Source of the DNA: Streptomyces sp. NBC_01353 | GTDB taxonomy: Bacteria; Actinomycetota; Actinomycetes; Streptomycetales; Streptomycetaceae | Length of the DNA stretch: 64,000 bases | Reading direction: 5' to 3' | Assembly (NCBI RefSeq): GCF_036237275.1 | Contig: NZ_CP108352.1 | Location: forward strand, 1,550,001 to 1,614,000 | In this document: piece after piece, positions 1 through 7,569 of the stretch | Numbering within the stretch: position 1 is the first letter of the stretch | Layout of the letters: each line of letters begins with the position of its first letter | Position numbers and translations under genes: made by a program | The notes under the pieces: generated by a model | The model's input: only the letters and a program-made list of their open reading frames with translations | The model's database searches: none | Told to the model about the DNA's origin: nothing

Positions 1-559
1 CGCGGTGCGAGAGCTCCCAGTCCGCGATGGCGGAGAGGTTGGAGATCGCGTCGCCGATGCCGGAGCGGACGAAGCGCACCGGGGCGTCCCGGATCACGTC
101 GAGGTCGATGACCAGCGCGATCGGGGTCGGCACACCGTAGGAGCCGCGTCCGTTGTCGTTGTCCAGGGTGGAGACCGGCGAGCAGATGCCGTCGTGCGAC
201 AGGTTCGTGGCGATGGCGACCAGCGGCAGGCCGACCCGGGCCGCCGCGTACTTGGTCACATCGATGATCTTGCCGCCGCCGAGGGCCACCACGGCGTCGT
301 ACCGCTTGCCGCGCATGGCGTCGGCGAGCTTGACCGCCGCGTCGATCGTGCCGCCGGCGACCGGGTACCAGTCGGCGCCGGGCAGCTCGGGGGCGAACTG
401 CTCACGCAGCTTCAGGCCCGAGCCACCGCTGATCGCCACGGCGATCCGACCGTTGCTGGAGATCCGCTGGTCCGCGAGGAGCGTGGAGAGGTCCTCCAGC
501 GCTCCCCGGCGGATGTCGACGACGACCGGCGAGGGGATGAGCCGGGTCAGTACTGGCAC
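1..559 (-). CDS. Glycerol-1-phosphate dehydrogenase-like protein (EgsA/AraM family), partial
   Basis: About 186 N-terminal residues are visible; the C-terminal part lies beyond the left edge. The fragment has a nucleotide-binding GGGK stretch (ALGGGKIIDVTKYAA) and a NLSHDGICSPVS segment whose Asp sits where this iron/zinc alcohol-dehydrogenase superfamily binds metal. Family members reduce dihydroxyacetone phosphate to sn-glycerol-1-phosphate with NAD(P)H, or act on related polyol phosphates. I chose the GTG at 559 because it overlaps the end of the upstream nucleotidyltransferase gene by 13 nt in another frame, which suggests translational coupling. With its two neighbours it would supply a polyol phosphate for CDP activation. 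The exact substrate is inferred. Confidence 0.8.
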   Translation of the reverse strand, partial: MPVLTRLIPSPVVVDIRRGALEDLSTLLADQRISSNGRIAVAISGGSGLKLREQFAPELPGADWYPVAGGTIDAAVKLADAMRGKRYDAVVALGGGKIIDVTKYAAARVGLPLVAIATNLSHDGICSPVSTLDNDNGRGSYGVPTPIALVIDLDVIRDAPVRFVRSGIGDAISNLSAIADWELSHR

Positions 560-1284
560 GCGATCTCACGGCCCTTCGCGAGGTCGTCGTGGTTGTCGAT
601 CTCGACCCACTTGACGTCGCCGATGGGAGCCACGTCGATGGTGAAGCCGTCGTCGACGAGCTTCTGGTAGCCGTCCTCGTAGTAGAGGTCGGGGTCGCGC
701 TCGAAGGTGGCCTTCAGGGCGTCGGCGAGCGCCTCGGCGGCCTCGGGCTCGATGAGGGTGACACCGATGTACTCGCCCGTGGCGGTGGCCGGGTCCATCA
801 GCTTGGTGATCTTCTGGACGCCCTTGCCCTCGGCGGTGATGACCTTCATCTCCTCGTCGGCGAGGTTCTTCACCGTGTCGAGGGCGAGGATGATCTTCTG
901 GCCGTCGCCGCGCGCGGCGAGCAGCGTCTTCTCGACGGAGACGGGGTGGACGGTGTCGCCGTTGGCGAGGATCACACCGCGCTTGAGGACGTCGCGGGCG
1001 CACCACAGGGAGTAGGCGTTGTTCCACTCCTCGGCCTTGTCGTTGTCGATCAGCGTGATCGAGACGCCGTACGTGGCCTCCAGGGCCGCCTTGCGCTCGT
1101 ACACGGCCTCCTTGCGGTAGCCGACGACGACGGCGACCTCGGTGAGGCCGACCTCCGCGAAGTTCTTCAGCGTCAGGTCGAGGACGGTGGTGTCACCGTC
1201 GACAGGCACGAGGGCCTTCGGAAGCGTGTCGGTGTAGGGGCGCAGACGCCTTCCGGCACCGGCTGCCAGTACGAGGCCAATCAT
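547..1284 (-). CDS. Nucleotidyltransferase (sugar/polyol/choline-phosphate cytidylyltransferase type)
   Basis: 245 aa. The N-terminus has the diagnostic nucleotide-binding loop (LAAGAGRRLRPYTDTLPKAL) of the NTP_transferase fold, with PKALVPV as the catalytic-lysine segment. A central NGDT motif gives the metal-binding Asp and a C-terminal VEIDNHDDL supplies the second acidic site, as in phosphocholine or inositol-1-phosphate cytidylyltransferases. It should activate a phosphorylated alcohol with CTP. The gene overlaps the CDP-alcohol phosphotransferase gene upstream (1281-1284) by 4 nt and the dehydrogenase gene downstream by 13 nt, so all three are probably translated from one mRNA. Substrate specificity cannot be read from the sequence. 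Confidence 0.9.
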   Translation of the reverse strand: MIGLVLAAGAGRRLRPYTDTLPKALVPVDGDTTVLDLTLKNFAEVGLTEVAVVVGYRKEAVYERKAALEATYGVSITLIDNDKAEEWNNAYSLWCARDVLKRGVILANGDTVHPVSVEKTLLAARGDGQKIILALDTVKNLADEEMKVITAEGKGVQKITKLMDPATATGEYIGVTLIEPEAAEALADALKATFERDPDLYYEDGYQKLVDDGFTIDVAPIGDVKWVEIDNHDDLAKGREIACQY

Positions 1285-3182
1285 GCTGTTTCTCCTTCGT
1301 CATGTACGGCAGGTGCTCCGGAGGACACCCAGAAGCGGATGGACTCCACGAGCACCACGAGCGCGACGGTGACCGCCAGGGCGGTGAGCGCCAGGGTGAA
1401 GTCGTTGCCACGGCTCGCCAGCAGGGCGGCGAGGACGGTCACCAGCAACGTGCGGCCCTCGTGACCGCCGATGGTGCGCACCAGCCACGTGGGCGGCGCG
1501 CCGGTGCCGCCGCGGATGCGGTACACCGTGTCGTAGTGATGGTAGGCGACGGCGGCCACCAGTCCGTAGGCCGCGGGCAAGGCCCCGTTCACTTCGGAGC
1601 GGGCCGCGAGGATCAGGATGGTGCCGTACTCGGCGGCCCGGAAGACGGGCGGCACGAGCCAGTCGAGGGCGCCCTTGAGGGGGTGCGCGACGGCGATGGC
1701 CGAACAGATGACATAGAACACGGCCGCGACGACCACCTGGGCGCTGCCGAAGTCGTAGGCGGTGGCCGCGGTCAGCAGGGCGACCGCGCCGACGGCGGCG
1801 ACCACGGGCGGGACCCAGGCGCCCTTGATGTTCGGGCGGCTCGCCGCCAGGAGCTGGGCGAGCGGACCGGAGTCCGCCAGGTCCGCGAGGGCCTGCGCGG
1901 CCCGGTCCGTCCGCTTCGCCCTGCGGGTCAGCGAGCGCAGCACCCGGCCGGCGGTGGTGTAGCAGGCGCCGAAGGCGCAGCCGATGATCAGGGCCCAGAA
2001 GACGATCCGCGGGGTGGTGACGGCGGTGAGGACCGCGATCATGGCCCAGCGCTCGCCGATCGGCAGGATGATCATCCGGCGGATCCAGACGGTCCAGCCG
2101 ACGCTGTCCAGGCGGCTGGAGAGGGCCGCGGTGGGGCTCGTGTTGGCCGTGGCGTCGTGGTTGGCCTCGTTGAACGAGAAGTCCACGACATGGCGGCAGG
2201 TCATCAGGACCATGGCGCCCAGCGCGAGCGCCCACACGTCGTCGCCGTTCCGCGCGGCCCCGAGGGCGAGGCCCGCGTAGAAGGCGTACTCCTTGGCGCG
2301 GTCGAAGGTGGCGTCCAGCCAGGCGCCCATCGTCGAGTACTGCAGGGAGTAACGGGCGAGCTGCCCGTCGGTGCAGTCCAGGACGAAGGAGACCAGGAGC
2401 AGGACGCCTGCGGCGATGTAGCCGCCGCGCTCGCCCGTGGCGGCGCAGCCGGCCGCGATCAGGGCCGTGAGCAGCGAGGCGGTGGTGACCTGGTTGGGGG
2501 TCAGTCCGCGCCGCGCGCACCAGCGGGCGATGTAGCGCGAGTAGGGGCTGATGAAGAAGGTGGTGAAGAAGCCGTCGTGGGCCTTCACCGCGGAGCGGAG
2601 TCGTACGGCCTCGTCGTCGACGTCCGCGACGGCGCCGCGGGCCGTGTGCCGGCTCTCCGCGTCGGCCGGTACGGCGGCCACGAGCGAGCCGAGCTCGGGG
2701 CGGTGCACGGCGACGCCGTCGGCGTCGAGCGCGGCGGCGAGGGTGTCGGGCAACGCCTCGCCCTCGGCGACGACGGGCCCGTGGTCGGCTCCCGGCACCG
2801 GCGCGGACACGTCGGTCAGCGCGCGGGCGAGCGCCGGTCGGGCCTCGCTCTGCGTGGTGAGCGCGCCGGGCACGGCGGAGGCGGGGAAGCGGGGGTCGGT
2901 GAGGCCCAGCCGCAGCGCGTGGAGGTGTCCGACGAAGCGGGGGTCGACGACGGCGACCCTCTCGCCGGCCGGTACGGCGGCGAGCAGTGCGCCGGCGTCA
3001 CGTGGGTCGGATGCCACCTTGACGTCGAAGCCCAGCGACCGCAGATCGCCGTCGAGCGACGATCCGGGTACCGGCGGACCGGTGAGGATTGCGGTCGACA
3101 GGACGAACTCACTCCTTGGAGCTGACGGGCGGGCCGGCAGGGCCCATGACACGGCCCCGGGCACGGCGGTACGGCCCGGCAT
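1281..3182 (-). CDS. CDP-alcohol phosphatidyltransferase family membrane protein (DUF5941 type)
   Basis: Up to 633 aa. The centre carries a complete CDP-alcohol phosphotransferase signature, D-x2-D-G-x2-A-R-x8-G-x3-D-x3-D, starting at VLDCTDGQLARY and ending at WLDATFDR. Several hydrophobic helices surround it. The roughly 200 residues before it look like a degenerate nucleotidyltransferase domain, and a KAHDGFFTTFFISPYSRYI linker resembles that of bifunctional inositol-phosphate cytidylyltransferase/DIPP synthases. The ATG at 3182 adds 27 low-complexity residues. A CTG at 3101, 10 nt after a clear AAGGAG, is an attractive alternative start. It would transfer a CDP-activated alcohol made by the preceding enzymes to a membrane acceptor. 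Confidence 0.87.
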   Translation of the reverse strand: MPGRTAVPGAVSWALPARPSAPRSEFVLSTAILTGPPVPGSSLDGDLRSLGFDVKVASDPRDAGALLAAVPAGERVAVVDPRFVGHLHALRLGLTDPRFPASAVPGALTTQSEARPALARALTDVSAPVPGADHGPVVAEGEALPDTLAAALDADGVAVHRPELGSLVAAVPADAESRHTARGAVADVDDEAVRLRSAVKAHDGFFTTFFISPYSRYIARWCARRGLTPNQVTTASLLTALIAAGCAATGERGGYIAAGVLLLVSFVLDCTDGQLARYSLQYSTMGAWLDATFDRAKEYAFYAGLALGAARNGDDVWALALGAMVLMTCRHVVDFSFNEANHDATANTSPTAALSSRLDSVGWTVWIRRMIILPIGERWAMIAVLTAVTTPRIVFWALIIGCAFGACYTTAGRVLRSLTRRAKRTDRAAQALADLADSGPLAQLLAASRPNIKGAWVPPVVAAVGAVALLTAATAYDFGSAQVVVAAVFYVICSAIAVAHPLKGALDWLVPPVFRAAEYGTILILAARSEVNGALPAAYGLVAAVAYHHYDTVYRIRGGTGAPPTWLVRTIGGHEGRTLLVTVLAALLASRGNDFTLALTALAVTVALVVLVESIRFWVSSGAPAVHDEGETA

Positions 3183-3411
3183 CGGGCGGCAGCACGTCGG
3201 CTGAGGCTATCGGATGAACGAAAGCGGGAGTTCATCGAGGCTTTGCGGTGCGGACTCCCCCGGGCCCACTCGAATCCTCGCGAGCGCGCCCCGTCCTGCG
3301 GAGATCATCATGGGCGATCGACCCCCAGCCCCACAAACCGCGCTCCACGGCCGCCCGAAGCGGCTGCCGCACCCCACCCCGAGCTGCGCACATAATCGCA
3401 GGTCAGACGAT
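3183..3411. other. Intergenic region between divergent lipid and CDF genes
   Basis: I see no convincing gene here. It forms the upstream half of the 334-nt divergent gap between the CDP-alcohol phosphotransferase gene (minus) and the CDF gene (plus). An open frame runs through it only as a 5' extension of the CDF frame and lacks a ribosome binding site. It must hold the promoter of the minus-strand operon. Confidence 0.5.
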
Positions 3412-3443
3412 ATGACAACGGTGTTCAGTACCGTGTTGCGCAT
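3412..3443. promoter_or_regulatory. Imperfect dyad upstream of CDF gene, candidate metal-regulator operator
   Basis: ATGACAACGGTG at 3412-3423 faces ACCGTGTTGCGCAT at 3430-3443. The reverse complement of the right half reads ATGCGCAACACGGT, matching the left half in ATG, CAAC and CGGT with small offsets. It lies about 75 nt upstream of the CDF start codon in a locally AT-richer stretch. ArsR- or MerR-type metal sensors use such dyads; the assignment is inferred. Confidence 0.4.
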
Positions 3444-3516
3444 ACCCCCCACCCGTAGTTCACTTGCGAATCGGGGACCATCGGGATCACTGACGACACG
3501 ACCGGGAGGCCTTGTC

Positions 3517-4458
3517 ATGGGGGCTGGACACGACCACGGACACAGCCACGGCGGACCGCCGCCCACGGGGACCGCGGCCGCGGCCTACCGGGGCCGGCTG
3601 CGGATCGCGCTGGCGATCACACTGTCCGTGATGGTGATCGAGATCGTCGGCGGCATCGCCGCGAACTCGCTGGCACTGATCGCGGACGCGGCCCACATGG
3701 CGACCGACGCGGTCGGCCTGGCGATGGCGCTGCTCGCGATCCACTTCGCCAACCGGCCGCCGACGGAGAACCGCACCTTCGGCTTCGCCCGGGCCGAGAT
3801 CCTGGCCGCGCTGGCCAACTGTCTGCTGCTGCTCGGCGTCGGCGGCTATGTGCTCTACGAGGCGATCCAGAGGTTCATCGAGCCGGCCGAGACCAGGGGC
3901 GGTCTGACGATCGCGTTCGCGCTGATCGGCCTGGTCGCCAACATGATCTCGCTCTCGCTGCTCGTCCGCGGCCAGAAGGAGAGCCTGAACGTACGCGGCG
4001 CCTATCTGGAGGTGCTCGCCGACGCCCTCGGCTCGGTGACGGTCCTGATCTCGGCGGGCATCATCCTGGCGACCGGCTGGCAGTACGCCGACCCGATCGC
4101 CTCGATCCTTATCGGCCTGATGATCGTGCCGCGCACGATCAAGCTGCTGCGCGAGACCCTCGACGTGCTCCTGGAGTCCGCCCCCAAGGGCGTCGACATG
4201 GCGGAGGTACGCGCGCACATCCTGGCGCTGCCGGGCGTCGAGGACGTGCACGATCTGCACGCCTGGACGATCACCTCCGGGATGCCGGTGCTCTCCGCGC
4301 ACGTGGTGGTGGATCAGGCCGCGCTGGACACGGTGGGCCACGAGAAGATGCTGCACGACCTCCAGGGCTGCCTGGGCTCCCACTTCGACGTGGAGCACTG
4401 CACCTTCCAGCTGGAGCCGGCCGGTCACGCCGAGCACGAGGCCAAGCTCTGTCTGTGA
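3517..4458 (+). CDS. Cation diffusion facilitator (CDF) family metal exporter
   Basis: 313 aa, starting at the ATG at 3517 behind GGGAGG. The first residues are His-rich (GHDHGHSHGG), typical of zinc/cobalt exporters of the CzcD/ZitB type. The membrane domain has the metal-site pattern with Asp/His pairs (LIADAAHMATDAVGLAM) and conserved Arg/Phe (NRTFGFARAEILAAL). A cytoplasmic C-terminal domain of about 90 residues contains VEDVHDLHAWTITSGMPVLS, the usual CDF dimerisation fold. It should exchange Zn2+ or a similar divalent metal for protons at the plasma membrane. The dyad upstream may bind a metal sensor. Confidence 0.93.
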   Translation: MGAGHDHGHSHGGPPPTGTAAAAYRGRLRIALAITLSVMVIEIVGGIAANSLALIADAAHMATDAVGLAMALLAIHFANRPPTENRTFGFARAEILAALANCLLLLGVGGYVLYEAIQRFIEPAETRGGLTIAFALIGLVANMISLSLLVRGQKESLNVRGAYLEVLADALGSVTVLISAGIILATGWQYADPIASILIGLMIVPRTIKLLRETLDVLLESAPKGVDMAEVRAHILALPGVEDVHDLHAWTITSGMPVLSAHVVVDQAALDTVGHEKMLHDLQGCLGSHFDVEHCTFQLEPAGHAEHEAKLCL

Positions 4459-4516
4459 CTCCCGGCTCCTGCTACCGTTGATCGACAGACGTGAGGTGAG
4501 AGAGGAGCTGAGGTTG

Positions 4517-4588
4517 ATGACCGTCGCGATGGAGGCTGCCCAGTGCGGCACCGCCCGGTCCGGCTTCAGCTCCCGGGTCACCGGCTGA
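4517..4588 (+). CDS. Possible 23-aa leader ORF upstream of methyltransferase-GNAT gene
   Basis: The ATG at 4517 follows GAGAGGAGCTGAGG and opens a 23-codon frame beginning MTVAMEAAQCGTARSGF and ending at 4588. Ten bases later comes a perfect hairpin (4598-4615), and the next gene starts at 4663 on a TTG with no obvious strong ribosome binding site. The arrangement resembles a leader peptide with an attenuator. No run of one amino acid points to a signal, and I do not recognise the peptide. It may be a chance ORF. Confidence 0.35.
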   Translation: MTVAMEAAQCGTARSGFSSRVTG

Positions 4589-4597
4589 CCTGATCTC

Positions 4598-4615
4598 CCG
4601 GTTCTTCCGAACCGG
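4598..4615 (+). promoter_or_regulatory. Hairpin between leader ORF and methyltransferase-GNAT gene
   Basis: CCGGTTC (4598-4604), TTCC loop, GAACCGG (4609-4615): a perfect 7-bp stem with a stable tetraloop, 47 nt before the TTG start at 4663. It could be an attenuator or a weak terminator for the CDF transcript. Confidence 0.45.
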
Positions 4616-4662
4616 TTCGTCACGTCGTCGGCCGGGACCCTCTCACACAAGGGTTTCCCACG

Positions 4663-5910
4663 TTGTCCGACAACGATCTGTACACCGCCTTCTTCGCCCT
4701 GCACCACGGTCTCCCGCGGCAGGGTCCGGGCTCCGACTCCACCACCCGTCGCCTGCTCGCGCTCTCGGCACCGCTCCCCGAGCGGCCCCGCGTGCTCGAT
4801 CTCGGCTGCGGCCCCGGCCGCTCCGCGCTGCTCCTGGCCGCCGAGGCCGGCGCCGAGGTGACGGCCGTGGACCTGCACGAGCCCTTCCTCGACGAGCTGC
4901 GACAGAGCGCCGACGCCCGCGGGCTCGGCGACTCCGTCCGTACGCTCGCCGCCGACATGGGCGCGCTCCCGTTCCCCGACGGATCCTTCGATCTGGTCTG
5001 GGCCGAGAGCTCGGCCTACGCCATCGGCTTCGACACCGCGCTGCGCGAGTGGCGCCGCCTCCTGGCTCCCGGCGGGACCCTCGTCCTCACCGAGTGCGAG
5101 TGGACGGTGGACGAACCGAGCCAGGAGGCCCGCGCCTTCTGGGACGCGCACTACCCGCTCCGTACCACCGCCGCGAACACCACGGCGGCGACCGAGGCCG
5201 GCTATCACGTCCTCGGGGTCGTCTCCCAGCCCGAGAGCGACTGGGACGAGTACTACGGCCCGCTCTCGGCGCGGGCCGATGCCGCCGACCCGGCGGCTCC
5301 CGGCATGGCCGAGGCTCTCGTCTCGACCCGCGCGGAGCTCGCCATGCGCCGTGACCACGGCGGCGAGTACGGCTACACCGGCTACGTCCTGCGGCCCGCC
5401 GACCCCCGGTGGCGAACGCGGGAGGAGACGGCCGCCGACATTCCGCGCGTACGGGAGATCAACGCGACCGCCTTCGCCACCGCGGACGAGGCCGCTCTGG
5501 TCGACGCCCTGCGGGAGGACGCCGGCGCCTGGCTGCCCGGCCTCTCGTACGTCGCCGAGACGTCCGAGGGCACGGTGGCGGGATACGCGCTCGTCACCCG
5601 CTGCCACGTCGGCGGCGCTCCCGCTGCCGCGCTCGCTCCGGTCGCCGTCGATCCGGCGTTCCAGCGGCAGGGTGCCGGAGAGGCCGTGGTCCGGGCCGTG
5701 CTCGACGCGGCGCGGCTGCGCGGGGAGCGACTCGTGCTGGTGCTCGGTCACCCGGAGTACTACCCGCGATTCGGCTTCGTACGGGCGTCCGAGTATGGGA
5801 TCAAGCCAGGTTTCGAGGTTCCGGACGAAGCCATGATGGCCCTGGTCATCGACGGTTCCGCCCCGGTCACCCGGGGCATGATCCATTATCCGACGGCCTT
5901 CGGCGTCTGA
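4663..5910 (+). CDS. SAM-dependent methyltransferase fused to GNAT acetyltransferase
   Basis: 415 aa with two enzyme domains. Residues about 40-150 form a class I methyltransferase with motif I VLDLGCGPGRSALLLA, an acidic VTAVDLHEP strand end and a later FDLVWAESSAYAIGF segment. Residues about 255-390 form a GNAT domain of the YhbS type, with APVAVDPAFQRQGAGEAVV as the acetyl-CoA loop followed by GHPEYYPRFGFVRA. The TTG at 4663 is the only start that keeps the methyltransferase N-terminus intact. The fusion suggests two successive modifications of one substrate, which I cannot identify. A long terminator hairpin follows immediately. Confidence 0.88.
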   Translation: MSDNDLYTAFFALHHGLPRQGPGSDSTTRRLLALSAPLPERPRVLDLGCGPGRSALLLAAEAGAEVTAVDLHEPFLDELRQSADARGLGDSVRTLAADMGALPFPDGSFDLVWAESSAYAIGFDTALREWRRLLAPGGTLVLTECEWTVDEPSQEARAFWDAHYPLRTTAANTTAATEAGYHVLGVVSQPESDWDEYYGPLSARADAADPAAPGMAEALVSTRAELAMRRDHGGEYGYTGYVLRPADPRWRTREETAADIPRVREINATAFATADEAALVDALREDAGAWLPGLSYVAETSEGTVAGYALVTRCHVGGAPAAALAPVAVDPAFQRQGAGEAVVRAVLDAARLRGERLVLVLGHPEYYPRFGFVRASEYGIKPGFEVPDEAMMALVIDGSAPVTRGMIHYPTAFGV

Positions 5911-5916
5911 CGCGTC

Positions 5917-5963
5917 GCCCGCTCCCGCCGCACCGGGTGTACTCCGGTGTGGTGGGAGCGGGC
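5917..5963 (+). terminator. Rho-independent-type terminator after methyltransferase-GNAT gene
   Basis: A 20-bp stem with two G-U pairs: left arm 5917-5936, 7-nt loop 5937-5943, right arm 5944-5963. The outer ten pairs are perfect. It starts 6 nt after the stop codon and has no U tract, as is usual in Streptomyces. Confidence 0.85.
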
Positions 5964-6053
5964 CATGTCCGGCCTCCGAAGTACGGACAAGCCGCTTTTG
6001 TGCGGCAGACTGAGGGGGCCCCACCGGGCCGAGGATCGAAGCGAAGGATGGGT

Positions 6054-6662
6054 ATGCCGACCACACCAGCCACCGCGGAACACAGCTCGCCGAACGGCGT
6101 CACTTCGGGCGGTGTCCCGGCGTCGATCATGCTCGAGCTGGTCGACGAGGACGGCACCACCATCGGTACGGCCGAGAAGCTCGCCGCACACCAGGCGCCC
6201 GGGCAGCTGCACCGCGCCTTCTCCGTCTTCCTGTTCGACGAGTCCGGCCGGCTGCTGCTCCAGCGCCGCGCGCTGGGCAAGTACCACTCCCCCGGTGTCT
6301 GGTCGAACACCTGCTGCGGCCACCCGTACCCGGGCGAGGCGCCGTTCGCGGCCGCCGCCCGGCGCACGTACGAGGAGCTGGGCATCTCGCCCTCGCTGCT
6401 CGCCGAGGCGGGCACCGTCCGCTACAACCACCCGGACCCGGCGTCGGGCCTGGTGGAGCAGGAGTACAACCACCTCTTCGTCGGCATGGTGCAGGCCGAT
6501 CTGCGGCCGGACCCGGAGGAGGTCGAGGAGACCGCCTTCGTGTCGGCGGAGGAGCTGGCGAAGCGGCACGCGACCGCGCCGTTCTCCGCCTGGTTCATGA
6601 CGGTGCTGGACGCGGCGCGTCCGGCCGTCAGGGAGCTGACGGGTCCGTCCGGGGGCTGGTGA
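6054..6662 (+). CDS. idi: Isopentenyl-diphosphate delta-isomerase, type I
   Basis: 202 aa. A Nudix-fold enzyme interconverting isopentenyl and dimethylallyl diphosphate, the C5 units of all isoprenoids. The catalytic Cys lies in SNTCCGHPYPGE and the catalytic acid region in EYNHLFVGM; QRRALGKYHSPGVW is also typical of the type I family. Two ATGs are close together (6048 and 6054). I prefer 6054 because GAAGGA sits 6-7 nt upstream. The first 20 or so residues are a variable extension. The 3' end overlaps the convergent anti-sigma-type gene by 35 nt. It is monocistronic, after the terminator at 5917-5963. Confidence 0.95.
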   Translation: MPTTPATAEHSSPNGVTSGGVPASIMLELVDEDGTTIGTAEKLAAHQAPGQLHRAFSVFLFDESGRLLLQRRALGKYHSPGVWSNTCCGHPYPGEAPFAAAARRTYEELGISPSLLAEAGTVRYNHPDPASGLVEQEYNHLFVGMVQADLRPDPEEVEETAFVSAEELAKRHATAPFSAWFMTVLDAARPAVRELTGPSGGW

Positions 6663-7191
6663 TCCCGGGCAGGATCGGGGTTCCGGGCGCCGTCGCGGGC
6701 GCCCGGGATCCGGTTCCCGGCGCGGCCCCGGGCCCCAGCACCTGCGGTGCCAGGGGCAGGGCGGCCCAGATGATCTTGCCGCCGCTCGCGGTGTGCTCCA
6801 CGTCGCACGCCCCGCCGGACTCCAGCGCGATCTCCCGCACCAGGAGCAGCCCGCGACCGCCCGTCTGCCCGTAGTCCGCCTCCAGCGCCTTGGGGCGGTA
6901 CGGATGGTTGTCCTCGACGGACACCCGGATCCACTCCGCGCCGATCGCCACCTCCACCGCCACTTCGGGGGAGAGCAGCGCCGCGTGCTTGACGGCGTTG
7001 GTGACCAGCTCCGAGACGATCAGGAGCAGGCCCTGGACCGTGTCGTCGTGGACCGGTACCCCTTGACGGATCAGCAGGTCCCGAACGGCGTGCCGGGCCT
7101 GCGGAACGGAGACGTCGACCGCGGGAGCGGTGAAGCGCCAGACCCCTTCGTAGGACGGTGGCCGTGCGGGGACGCTCCCGCGGCTCTCCAT
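6628..7191 (-). CDS. ATP-binding protein, anti-sigma/SpoIIAB-like HATPase
   Basis: 187 aa from the ATG at 7191, preceded by GGTGGGAG. A GHKL/HATPase_c domain occupies the first two thirds: N-box ELVTNAVKHA, a VEDNHPYRP segment and the G2-type loop GGRGLLLVREIA. Streptomyces encode many such stand-alone RsbW/SpoIIAB-like proteins, which bind sigma or anti-anti-sigma factors and can phosphorylate them. No sigma factor gene is adjacent, so the partner is unknown. The C-terminal 40 residues are Pro/Gly/Ala-rich and probably unstructured. The 3' end overlaps idi by 35 nt tail to tail. Confidence 0.88.
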   Translation of the reverse strand: MESRGSVPARPPSYEGVWRFTAPAVDVSVPQARHAVRDLLIRQGVPVHDDTVQGLLLIVSELVTNAVKHAALLSPEVAVEVAIGAEWIRVSVEDNHPYRPKALEADYGQTGGRGLLLVREIALESGGACDVEHTASGGKIIWAALPLAPQVLGPGAAPGTGSRAPATAPGTPILPGITSPRTDPSAP

Positions 7192-7322
7192 AGTCCGGCT
7201 CCCACCCTCGTGCTCGATTGTCGCCACGGGATCGAGTCTTGGTAATCCGTAGGTCCGGACCGGCCTACTGACCAGAAGTCGACACTTATCGACCGACTTT
7301 TGATCGGGTGAGTATGCCAACG

Positions 7323-7460
7323 TCAGTTGTTCGACTGCTCCTGATCTTCTTCTGACGGCTTCGGAGGGGACTCCGACGCGGACGGCGAAGAGGCCTGCGG
7401 AGGGGCCTGCTCAGGGGCCTGCTCGGAAGCCTGCGGAGAGGCCGCCTCAGGGGCGACCAT
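7323..7460 (-). CDS. Possible small Pro/Gln/Glu/Ser-rich peptide
   Basis: 45 codons from the ATG at 7460 to the stop at 7323. The product is low-complexity with repeats such as QASEQAPEQAPPQAS. There is no strong ribosome binding site and no domain. It lies between the HATPase gene (start 7191) and the crotonase gene (start 7570). It could be a small disordered protein or a chance frame. Confidence 0.3.
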   Translation of the reverse strand: MVAPEAASPQASEQAPEQAPPQASSPSASESPPKPSEEDQEQSNN

Positions 7461-7569
7461 ACTGACGATCCGTCGGTACGGCGTCGTGGGAACCCTGGGC
7501 CGTGGGGCGCCTCCTCCTCGCACCCCCTTCCTGACCGTACGGTCGGGGTGCGCGGATAGCATCCGTCGC

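Noticed and set aside
3487-6066. 859-codon open frame on the minus strand opposite the CDF and methyltransferase-GNAT genes
   Set aside because: Low-complexity Arg/Gly/His-rich translation typical of the antisense frame of GC-rich genes; both plus-strand genes beneath have clear domain motifs.
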